In this document: in pieces, positions 16,917 through 23,687 of the stretch
Layout: each line of letters begins with the position of its first letter
Position numbering within the stretch: position 1 is the stretch's first letter
DNA from: Spirulina sp. CS-785/01
GTDB taxonomy: Bacteria > Cyanobacteriota > Cyanobacteriia > Cyanobacteriales > Spirulinaceae
Length of the DNA: 39,178 nt
Direction: 5' to 3'
NCBI RefSeq assembly: GCF_028330525.1
Contig: NZ_JAQMSD010000132.1
Coordinates: 1 to 39,178 of the forward strand
Program-made: the position numbers and the translations under genes
Notes under the pieces: generated by a model
Databases searched by the model: none
The model's input: the letters and a program-made list of their open reading frames with translations, nothing else
What the model was told of the DNA's origin: nothing

Positions 16917-18373
16917 TTACAACTTTTAAACAATCAGAAAAAAATATTTTTTTTGACTATACAATGAGCTTTGACCCCATATCAAATTGCCGAGGTTTAG
17001 TTCATTTTACTGATCATAAGACTAATGAAAGTCAAACAGTTGGTTTCACAGTAAATGATGAAGACTTTCAAAATAGAGTTAAAGAGTATTCTCCCCTCGT
17101 TATTGCAGACCTGATTGATCTTTCTGCTGCCATCTATGCTTCAGATCGTCTGGCAAAACACGAGCCACATAAAAAACAACGTCGCCTTAATGTAATATTA
17201 CCAGTACGTAATCCTAAATTATTAAATTCTTCATCTTTTCAAAGTAAGTTAAACCATTTACTTATATGGACAACTGGAAGTCAATGGGTATTTCACTTTA
17301 AAAAACGAGAAACAGATGGACGTTGTGTTGAAAATCAACAGCTTCTTTTCCCAAAAAATATGACCAATAGTGAGGTAGCATTGTGGAGTGGTGGTCTTGA
17401 TGCTTTAGCTGGACTTTACACTCGTCTTACAATGAAGCCTGAACAAACTTTTATTTTGTTTGGAACTGGTAGTAATAATATGATTCACTCTCGCCAAGGA
17501 ACAGTGGCCGAGAAAATACAATCTATTTTTCCAAATCATGTCAGTCTTCTGCGTGTTCCAATCCATTTTAATAAAAGTGGTAAACAATTAAAAAATAAAC
17601 TTTCCCGTGCGCGAGGTGTGGTTTTTACTTTATTAGGTTCTGCCTGTGCCTATTTGATGGGACAAAAAATGTTGTTTGTCTATGAAAATGGGATTGGAGC
17701 AATTAATCTTCCTTATACTAGAGCAACAATCGGTTTAGATCACTCTCGTTCTGTACATCCAAAAACTTTATTCATGGTAAGTGATTTGGTTTCAGAGCTT
17801 TTGGGAGAACAGTTTACAGTAAAAAATCCTTTTCTTTTCTGGACAAAAGCAGAAATGTGTAAATCATTAGCTCGGGACAAGAGAAACCATTTATCATGTT
17901 TCACAACTTCTTGTGATCATCGCCATCGAAAAAAAGAAGCATTTCAGTGTGGCTATTGCTCCTCTTGTCTTTTGAGACGACAAGCATTAGCCGCAGTTAA
18001 CTTAGAAGATAATACTCGTTATGTCATCACTCATGGAAAACCGCCACGACAAGACCCAAGTTTATATTTACGTCATATGAAAGAACAGGTCGATACTTTC
18101 AATGCTATTTTTAGTATGTCTTCTGATACTAATCTTCAATGGAAATATCTCTCCAAAGAATTTTCAGAACTAGATGATGTGGTTGATTATACTTGTGAAG
18201 TAGAGGGATTATCCCCAAACACTATACAAAACCGCCTCATCAGACTCTACCAAACCTATGTTTCAGAATGGGAAAAGGTTGACGCTCGTCTCTCGACTGG
18301 ACTAATAGATCAACAAAAACTGAATGTCAAGCAGGCATCTGAACAATGCCTAACTGTTACTCCCCAAAATTGA
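16913..18373 (+). CDS. QueC/QatC-like ATP pyrophosphatase (7-cyano-7-deazaguanine synthase family)
   Basis: After an N-terminal ~150-residue domain there is an N-type ATP-pyrophosphatase loop, 'ALWSGGLDALAG' (156-167), with the SGGxD signature of QueC. Next are an 'ENGIGAINLP' segment (258-267) and a zinc-site candidate with Cys334, 346, 349 and 352 ('FQCGYCSSCLLRR'), matching the QueC metal site in order. At 486 aa it is twice the length of housekeeping QueC (about 230 aa), which points to the defence-associated QatC/Cap9 type rather than queuosine synthesis. Those enzymes work in Qat and type IV CBASS; recent work, as I recall it, ties them to deazaguanine modification of a partner protein. 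No QatA or QatD is adjacent. It overlaps the upstream gene by 4 bp and precedes the next by 7 bp. AT-rich. Confidence 0.75.
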   Translation: MITTFKQSEKNIFFDYTMSFDPISNCRGLVHFTDHKTNESQTVGFTVNDEDFQNRVKEYSPLVIADLIDLSAAIYASDRLAKHEPHKKQRRLNVILPVRNPKLLNSSSFQSKLNHLLIWTTGSQWVFHFKKRETDGRCVENQQLLFPKNMTNSEVALWSGGLDALAGLYTRLTMKPEQTFILFGTGSNNMIHSRQGTVAEKIQSIFPNHVSLLRVPIHFNKSGKQLKNKLSRARGVVFTLLGSACAYLMGQKMLFVYENGIGAINLPYTRATIGLDHSRSVHPKTLFMVSDLVSELLGEQFTVKNPFLFWTKAEMCKSLARDKRNHLSCFTTSCDHRHRKKEAFQCGYCSSCLLRRQALAAVNLEDNTRYVITHGKPPRQDPSLYLRHMKEQVDTFNAIFSMSSDTNLQWKYLSKEFSELDDVVDYTCEVEGLSPNTIQNRLIRLYQTYVSEWEKVDARLSTGLIDQQKLNVKQASEQCLTVTPQN

Positions 18374-18380
18374 GGACATT

Positions 18381-19577
18381 ATGGCAACGAATATCCTAGA
18401 CAATATCGATCTGCGACAGTTGGGGGAACATCTCCAACAAGCGCGAAAACAACGGGGGATGACGCAGGCCGAGGCCGCAAAACTGATCAATGCCTCGCGG
18501 ACAACGATGGTGGCCATTGAAAAGGGTGATCGCCGTTTAAAAGCTAGTGAACTGATTAAACTTGCTCACGCTTACGGACAGTCAGTGAGTGAGTTTGTGC
18601 GGCAACGTCCTGTGATTGAACCGTTTGAGGTGCAATTTCGGGCGGTTTATCGGCGTTCAGAAGCAGAAACAGAACAAATTAAACCCTTTATTTTACAACT
18701 AGAGAAATTATGCCAAAATTATCTCGAACTAGAACAAATTATGGATTCACCTCTGCCCACCAATTATCCGGCAGAATACGCGGTGAAAGGAATGCCCATT
18801 GAACAACTCGCAGAAGCCATTGCTAGTCAAGAACGGCAAAGACTAGGACTTGGAGATACTCCTATAGGAAAACTTAGAGACATTTTAGAAACGACGGTAG
18901 GATTGCGAATTTTTTACCTACCCATGCCCCCTAAATATTCAGAAATTTATAGTTATGACGAACAATTAGGGGGATGTATGGGGATTAATGCTAATCACCC
19001 AGAAGAACGTCGCCGTTGGTCTTTAGCCCATGGCTATCTTCACTTTTTAGCCCATCGTCGCACTCCAGTTCTCGATCTAGAAGGACAATATCAAAGAATG
19101 CCAGAAAGTGAACAACTTGCCGAAGCCTTTCCGAAATATTTTCTCATGCCCACCAGTAGTTTATTAAAACAGTTTAATGATCGTTGTCGAGCCAATGGAG
19201 GAAAGTTTACACCAACTGATCTATTTACGCTGGCTCACTATTACGGAGTTTCTGTTCAAGCCTTTACTTATCGCTTAGAGGACATGAAATTACTGTCTTC
19301 TGGGACTTGGGAAAATTTGCGCGATCGCGGTTTAAAAGTGCGAAAAGTTCAACAAGATTTAGAGTTGGATGATATTCCCCAACGGTCTGATATGACTCCC
19401 ATACACTATCAGCATTTAGCCATTGAAGCACTCGATCAAGGATTAATTACTGAGGGACAATTTGCGAATTTTTTAGGAGTCAACCGTTTAGAAGCTCGTC
19501 AAATTGCTGAGTCGTTACGAGAGCATTCAAGCGGTATGCAAGAAAATGCCATTAATTTTGACCTGCGCCAAGTCTAG
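18381..19577 (+). CDS. XRE-family regulator with ImmA/IrrE-like domain, catalytic Glu missing
   Basis: Residues ~12-72 form an XRE helix-turn-helix ('ARKQRGMTQAEAAKLINASR'). Residues ~150-300 form an ImmA/IrrE (COG2856) metalloprotease-like domain. The zinc motif reads 'SLAHGYLHFLAHR' (214-226): the two His (217, 221) remain, but the catalytic Glu of HExxH is Gly218. The third ligand candidate Glu244 lies in 'EQLAEAFPKYFLMP'. The protein may bind zinc yet be proteolytically inactive. Such proteins often act as antitoxins or repressors paired with toxins. GAGG overlapping the upstream TGA supplies the Shine-Dalgarno, and the PIN gene follows 15 bp after. Unlike the first two operon genes it contains a HIP1 site. 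It probably autoregulates the cassette. Confidence 0.85.
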   Translation: MATNILDNIDLRQLGEHLQQARKQRGMTQAEAAKLINASRTTMVAIEKGDRRLKASELIKLAHAYGQSVSEFVRQRPVIEPFEVQFRAVYRRSEAETEQIKPFILQLEKLCQNYLELEQIMDSPLPTNYPAEYAVKGMPIEQLAEAIASQERQRLGLGDTPIGKLRDILETTVGLRIFYLPMPPKYSEIYSYDEQLGGCMGINANHPEERRRWSLAHGYLHFLAHRRTPVLDLEGQYQRMPESEQLAEAFPKYFLMPTSSLLKQFNDRCRANGGKFTPTDLFTLAHYYGVSVQAFTYRLEDMKLLSSGTWENLRDRGLKVRKVQQDLELDDIPQRSDMTPIHYQHLAIEALDQGLITEGQFANFLGVNRLEARQIAESLREHSSGMQENAINFDLRQV

Positions 19578-19592
19578 ACAGGATATTGTGTT

Positions 19593-20111
19593 ATGCAAAT
19601 TAACAGTTCTCATCTACTTTTAGATGCCTGTTGTACGTTAAACCTGTGTGCGTCTGGGCAATTCTTAGCAATTTTACAGAGTCTTCCGGTGCAGGTGGCT
19701 ATTGTTCAGGAGGTAGAACAAGAGTTAAAACGTATTGAGAATATCGAGCAATTTGAACAGGCGATTGAGCAAAGTTTATTAATTATTGTCAATTTTGAAT
19801 CAGAAGCAGAAGCAGAAACCTTTGTCAATTATGCCGCAACTCTTGATGACGGGGAAGCGGCCACAGGTGCGATCGCATTTCACCGGGAATGGTCGATGGC
19901 CACGGATGAGAAAAAGGCGATTAATTTTTTTGCTCAAGAAACCTCTAAGTTACAAATTCTCTCTACATTAGCAATTATTAAATTTTGGTCGGAGTCTGAG
20001 CAAATTGAGTCTCAAGTATTGCGGGATATCCTTAATGCAGTTCGAGTGAAAGGATCATATGTTCCTCATAATCAGCATAGTTTAAAACCTTGGTGGGATG
20101 AGAATTCTTAG
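19593..20111 (+). CDS. PIN-domain nuclease, putative toxin
   Basis: The 172-aa protein shows a PIN-fold acidic pattern: Asp11 in 'LLLDACCTLNL', Glu40 in 'VQEVEQEL', Asp86/Glu88 in 'LDDGEAATGAIAF' and Asp105 in 'MATDEKKA'. These match the four positions that coordinate Mg/Mn in VapC-like RNases. It begins 15 bp after the XRE-ImmA/IrrE gene with an AGGA upstream, so the two look like a toxin and its regulator or antitoxin. The last ~40 residues extend beyond a minimal PIN and end in 'KPWWDENS'. It closes the four-gene plus-strand operon; the next gene is convergent. The fold is likely, while the RNA target is unknown. It carries a HIP1 site (near 19867), suggesting long residence in this type of genome. 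Confidence 0.75.
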   Translation: MQINSSHLLLDACCTLNLCASGQFLAILQSLPVQVAIVQEVEQELKRIENIEQFEQAIEQSLLIIVNFESEAEAETFVNYAATLDDGEAATGAIAFHREWSMATDEKKAINFFAQETSKLQILSTLAIIKFWSESEQIESQVLRDILNAVRVKGSYVPHNQHSLKPWWDENS

Positions 20112-20136
20112 AGAAGCGCGATCGCACTTTTCAAAA

Positions 20137-20167
20137 AATGCGTTCGCGCAGCGTTTCCGGAGGAGAA
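20137..20167. repeat. Dispersed cyanobacterial repeat (GCGTTCGCGCAGCG type)
   Basis: ATGCGTTCGCGCAGCGTTTC followed by CGGAGGAGA is a recurrent intergenic motif in filamentous cyanobacteria. It marks the junction between the plus-strand cassette and TerY. A HIP1 octamer lies just before it. Confidence 0.5.
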
Positions 20168-20181
20168 TCGTACTTAAATAA

Positions 20182-20817
20182 CTAAGGAACGATCGCAATT
20201 TGCGGAGGGGGTGGAGGCAAATCGACTGGGGCATCTTCCATCACCTGCACCACACTATTAGAAGTCGCTTGAATGGAACTCGAAACCCATTGGAAAAATG
20301 CCTTTAAAGTATCCGGTTGTAAGTTATCCAATTTCACCACAATTTCAGTAATGCGTTTCAACAACTGTTCATCCGCAGAACTCCCCGCAGCACAAGCAAT
20401 AATATTACCTGTCCGTTGTTTTTGAAGACGGTCTGCGGCCTGTTGCCAACGGTCCGTCGGCATTCCATCAGTCATCAGAAAAACCAACGGTTTCCAATCC
20501 CCTTTTTGGGTAGGAGAAGACTTACGCACTTCTTTTTTGAGGCATTGTTCTAACAGTTGCAATGCTGCCCCCATTGAGGTTGATCCCCCCGCACGAATTG
20601 TGGGTTCTTTAAAGCTCATTAAATCGGTTAAAGGAATGGCTTGGTGGGCGGTACTTTCAAAGGTAATTACCGATAAATGAGCCGTTTCTAAAGCCATGGG
20701 ATCAGTCCGCAGTTCTGAGAGTAAGGCTTTTATCCCTTGACGGACAGCTTCGATGGGTTCTCCGGACATTGAACCGGAACAGTCTAAGAGTAAGTAAACA
20801 GGTAAGCGTCGAGACAT
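20182..20817 (-). CDS. terY: TerY-family vWA protein
   Basis: This 211-aa von Willebrand A domain starts almost at residue 1: 'RRLPVYLLLDCSGSMSGEPI'. The MIDAS motif is complete: DxSxS at Asp12-Ser16, a Thr/Ser in 'AGGSTSMG' and the Asp of 'FLMTDGMPTD'. The tail is short and Pro-rich. Length and opening sequence match TerY, the adaptor of the TerY-P triad, whose phosphatase and zinc-ribbon kinase partners are encoded at 8842-10122 and 7239-8651. It is cytoplasmic. An excellent Shine-Dalgarno (AGGAGG) sits upstream of the ATG. A variant of the direct-repeat motif begins 77 bp upstream. It lies next to the plus-strand cassette, which separates it from its triad partners. Confidence 0.88.
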   Translation of the reverse strand: MSRRLPVYLLLDCSGSMSGEPIEAVRQGIKALLSELRTDPMALETAHLSVITFESTAHQAIPLTDLMSFKEPTIRAGGSTSMGAALQLLEQCLKKEVRKSSPTQKGDWKPLVFLMTDGMPTDRWQQAADRLQKQRTGNIIACAAGSSADEQLLKRITEIVVKLDNLQPDTLKAFFQWVSSSIQATSNSVVQVMEDAPVDLPPPPPQIAIVP

Positions 20818-20893
20818 TTATGATCCTCCTATATTACATGATTAGTTATTATTATTTTCGGCAACTTTTGAAAACATTAAAAGGTATAAAAGA

Positions 20894-20908
20894 GCAGGTT
20901 TTAGCAGA
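20894..20908 (-). promoter_or_regulatory. Variant direct-repeat motif upstream of terY
   Basis: GCAGGTTTTAGCAGA on the plus strand keeps both GCAG half-sites and the 10-bp period of the other three copies but differs at three positions. It starts 77 bp upstream of the TerY ATG. Confidence 0.35.
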
Positions 20909-21012
20909 AAAGAAGGGGAGATGAACCGTAGAAACACAGAGAAAGCAGAGTCAAAAAAGTGGGTGTTTAAGATTCACGGAATGATTAGCTGGGATAAGGA
21001 AAAGCTCAACGC

Positions 21013-22065
21013 CTAATTTTGATGAGTCATTGCATTTTGTGGTGTTAAAATTTGCCGAATATTTTGTCCCAAAACTTCTAATTCAAACCATTGAGAATTA
21101 GTAGGGATTGTAAAATTTATTTTTGCAGGTAAACCATCGGTATATCGCTTGATAATATTACCGCGATCGTCATAAATAGTCCCCGTGGGAGCAACAATTT
21201 GATTCTCATCTACGACTTCTGCAAAAATTTCTACCATATCTCGCATAGTTTTGGCGATTTTATGATCCCAAATATCGAGATTTGTTCCCGTTTCCAAGTT
21301 ATCAAGCTCTAGCATTTGTTGCTCATGAATAGCATCACCCACCCCAATGAGGATACATTTTACTAGATTACGCTGTCCCGATGCGATCGCGCTTGCCAAT
21401 TGGCGAGTTTCTTCCTTTACTTCCGCCAAGTCATCCAACTTTCCATCGGTAATAAAAACATACATTCCCCGCTTGGCATCAGGAAACCGTTGCAGGAAAT
21501 AACGCAAGGCAGGGACTAATTTTGTCCCCACTCCAAAAGTCATTTCGCTTGCTCCTTGAATGACGAATTCTCGGCATTGTTGCTCGCTAAAATCACCCAA
21601 CACTTCCACCTGTTCGCCATTTCCTCCCGCCCAATAAATGACCGTAGAACCGCCTTGTGCGTCTAAATTTCCGGCTAAATAACTAATAAATTCCCGTGCC
21701 AACGGTTGCACAATATTCTCGGTAGAACGTAAATATCCCCGTTGTATGGCATCCTCATAGGCCGCACGCTGAAAGGACTGCACGGTTCGTCCATCTTCCG
21801 ACTTTACCTTAACCCAACCCTGTTGTTCGTAATGGGAGAGCATCTGGGGTGGCACTTCCCCTTCTAGCATTCTCCCATACCAATCTTTCATGGAGGCACT
21901 GGCATCTAGGGCAACTCCGGTTTTCCAGCCTTCTGCGGCCTGGCCTTGCAACTCCATGAGGATGGTAAACTGTACCTCAGACTGTTGACCGTGACGGCAA
22001 ATGTTGACTTTTCCAAATTCTTTGGCCGTCTTCTCGCTAGGGAGTGTAAAATAATTTTTAGACAT
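21013..22065 (-). CDS. vWA-domain protein (TerY-associated, paralogue of next gene)
   Basis: I take the ATG at 22065 (350 aa), with GAGGAAAG upstream, over an in-frame GTG one codon earlier. The vWA domain has MIDAS 'DASASM' near residue 53, 'GVGTKLVP' and 'YVFITDGKLDD'. About 70 residues between the first strand and the rest are expanded compared with TerY. The C-terminal ~60 residues form a beta-rich domain starting 'IVAPTGTIYDDRGN'. The same layout and tail ('IVAPTGRVESQSG', 'DGLPGKFRF') appear in the upstream neighbour, so these are diverged duplicates. Such vWA proteins commonly travel with TerY-type phosphorylation systems as metal-dependent adaptors. Cytoplasmic, with no signal peptide. 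An alternative placement is TerF-like; I am not certain of the subfamily. Confidence 0.8.
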   Translation of the reverse strand: MSKNYFTLPSEKTAKEFGKVNICRHGQQSEVQFTILMELQGQAAEGWKTGVALDASASMKDWYGRMLEGEVPPQMLSHYEQQGWVKVKSEDGRTVQSFQRAAYEDAIQRGYLRSTENIVQPLAREFISYLAGNLDAQGGSTVIYWAGGNGEQVEVLGDFSEQQCREFVIQGASEMTFGVGTKLVPALRYFLQRFPDAKRGMYVFITDGKLDDLAEVKEETRQLASAIASGQRNLVKCILIGVGDAIHEQQMLELDNLETGTNLDIWDHKIAKTMRDMVEIFAEVVDENQIVAPTGTIYDDRGNIIKRYTDGLPAKINFTIPTNSQWFELEVLGQNIRQILTPQNAMTHQN

Positions 22066-22098
22066 CACTTTTCTTTCCTCGCACTTTTCTTAGTTGCT

Positions 22099-22152
22099 GG
22101 GGGTTGCAGTTGGGCAGGACTTGCTATTCCGACGACAAACCACGCAACCCCC
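22099..22152. repeat. Inverted repeat between the two vWA genes
   Basis: GGGGGTTGC (22099-22107) pairs perfectly with GCAACCCCC (22144-22152) across a 36-base loop. No T tract follows on the minus strand, so it is not a standard terminator; it could tune expression of the second vWA gene. Confidence 0.4.
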
Positions 22153-22165
22153 GTTCAAATTTCGC

Positions 22166-23083
22166 TCACGCTGTAACAAAGACTTCTGAAATATCCTGTA
22201 CGATATCCTGAGAAGGGGTATGAACGATAAAGGCCGTTTCTCCTTGGGGGAGGATAAAGCGAAATTTTCCGGGGAGGCCGTCAGACCATTCGGCTAAAAC
22301 TTGCCCCGACTGGGACTCCACACGGCCTGTAGGGGCGACGATATCAGAGGTTAATTCCCCGAAGACTACTGCCAATATATCCGCTTCGTTTTGCATAGAT
22401 GCTACCATGCCACTCGACCAGAGGTCGTAGTCGATGCCTGTCCCTTCAAACATATCATCGAGGCGTTCGAGTTGCCCTTCGTCCACTTCTTCCCCAATAC
22501 CAATTAAAACCAGTTTAAAGGGTTCGGGGTCTTGTCCGGCGAGGGTTTGACCGATGTTCTGGCAATAGTTAATACAGTCTTGTTCATCTTGAATAATACC
22601 ATCGGTGATAATCACTCCGATTGTCCCGGTTGCACCTTTGGCGACTTGTTCAAAACCGTATTGGATAGCGGGGAGTAACTGTGTTCCTCGGCCCCATTTT
22701 TGCACGACGGGGCCGGCCACCGAGGCGGTGAGCCAGTCTTCTTCGCTAAATTCGCCAATTTCCTCGATTTTACCGCCATCGGGACTGACTGCCCAGTAAA
22801 TGGCGGAGGCTTGCCCAGAAAGGGTAATTCCGGCGAGGATATTGCCTAGTTTACGGGCAACACCTTGGACATAGTTGGGGTCGCCCCCGAAGGGCCCGCC
22901 AAAGCCGTACATTTTTTTGAGGGAGAGGGAGGCATCGAGGGCTAAAAATGCCCGTGTGTCGCCTTCTCCAAAGATTAATTCGGGGTCAGGCATGAAACAA
23001 ACGACGACTTCGTGGGTCCCGTCTGCTTGGGAGAGTAGGTTTACATCGGCGAGGGGACGGGTGGGGCGTGCAATTTTGGGCAT
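22166..23083 (-). CDS. vWA-domain protein (TerY-associated paralogue)
   Basis: The 305-aa vWA protein has the MIDAS start 'LALDASLSL' near residue 50, 'GRGTQLLPAI' and 'VIITDGIIQD'. The C-terminal ~65-residue beta-rich domain opens with 'IVAPTGRVESQSG'. It is clearly homologous to the next gene downstream, with matching segments such as 'GEFSEE' against 'GDFSEQ' and 'LVLIGIGEEVDEGQL' against 'CILIGVGDAIHEQQM'. A strong AGGAGG precedes the ATG. It is the first vWA gene of the TerY side of the locus and probably forms an operon with the following two. The DxSxS motif is intact (the last position before Leu is Ser), so metal-dependent ligand binding is expected. Partner proteins are unknown. Confidence 0.8.
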   Translation of the reverse strand: MPKIARPTRPLADVNLLSQADGTHEVVVCFMPDPELIFGEGDTRAFLALDASLSLKKMYGFGGPFGGDPNYVQGVARKLGNILAGITLSGQASAIYWAVSPDGGKIEEIGEFSEEDWLTASVAGPVVQKWGRGTQLLPAIQYGFEQVAKGATGTIGVIITDGIIQDEQDCINYCQNIGQTLAGQDPEPFKLVLIGIGEEVDEGQLERLDDMFEGTGIDYDLWSSGMVASMQNEADILAVVFGELTSDIVAPTGRVESQSGQVLAEWSDGLPGKFRFILPQGETAFIVHTPSQDIVQDISEVFVTA

Positions 23084-23429
23084 TGTTCCTCCTGTTAGTC
23101 TAAAAACCAGTTAATTTCGCTCTCTCTATCGGTTGGTTTGGGGTGGGGTTGATAAGTCCAAGATGGTTGGGTCGAAGTCCTGTTTTGCTTGGTAATGATG
23201 CCACTAGGTCAAAAACAGGAGTTTCTTAACCCCACAGAGCAGGGCGATGGCTAGAATGGCGACCATCGCGCTTATCCCCAAACTGTGTAATGATTGAATC
23301 AGTATTATGAGGTAAAAGAGGGAACGCACCGGACAAAGATGCGTTTCGCCTCTGGGTAACTGATGGAGCTTGAGTTGAGAGTCTGGTGTTAACTCACAGT
23401 TTCATCTTGGCGTATGGGGCGGGTTTCGC

Positions 23430-23564
23430 CTAGATAGAAAAAGGCAGGTTAAGGCAGGGGTTTATATCTCTGAGTTCTCCGTCGATGAGTTCGTAGCGCG
23501 TATTATCACCATATTGGGCAATAAATTCTTCAAAGCGGACAAATTGAGACAGAGCGTAGGTCAT
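23430..23564 (-). pseudogene. Truncated Uma2-family (DUF820) endonuclease-like gene
   Basis: The 44-codon frame from ATG 23564 reads MTYALSQFVRFEEFIAQYGD, then 'NTRYELIDGELRDI', the standard N-terminal strand-helix of Uma2 proteins. These belong to the PD-(D/E)XK superfamily, are usually about 190 aa and are very abundant in cyanobacteria. After 'RDI' the similarity stops and a stop codon follows 9 residues later. The break coincides exactly with the GCAGGTTAAGGCAGG motif. The rest of the gene is not seen downstream. Confidence 0.75.
23444..23458 (-). promoter_or_regulatory. 15-bp direct-repeat motif upstream of the vWA operon, inside the Uma2 remnant
   Basis: GCAGGTTAAGGCAGG on the plus strand, identical to the 16170 copy. 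It lies 361 bp upstream of the first vWA ATG and exactly where Uma2 similarity ends. This supports either a mobile or dispersed repeat or a site recruited later. Confidence 0.35.
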
Positions 23565-23687
23565 ATTCGGTTAAGAGGAACATTGCTGAAGACTGGTATT
23601 GCTTGACAAAAAGGGTCATCCCATTAAATGGCTATTTTACCTGAAAAGCACGATTCTCGTTCCCAATAAGTTCAGTGTATGCAGAAG

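Larger units (their letters stand above)
23084..23687. other. 604-bp spacer with gene remnants, no intact gene
   Basis: It contains a truncated Uma2 gene (23430-23564), a direct-repeat motif inside that remnant, and a short hydrophobic frame on the minus strand (GTG 23329 to TAG 23204). The frame's 41 residues include 'MVAILAIALLCGVKKLLFLT'. That frame has no Shine-Dalgarno and is probably a fragment. The rest should hold the leader of the vWA operon. Confidence 0.5.

Noticed and set aside
16913-20111. Complete QatABCD defence system
   Set aside because: Only a QueC/QatC-like gene is recognisable; no QatA ATPase or QatD TatD nuclease is present in the window.
23204-23329. 41-residue hydrophobic frame with GTG start as a second microprotein
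   Set aside because: It has no Shine-Dalgarno, and the frame extends upstream without a clear boundary next to other gene debris; it is more likely a fragment.
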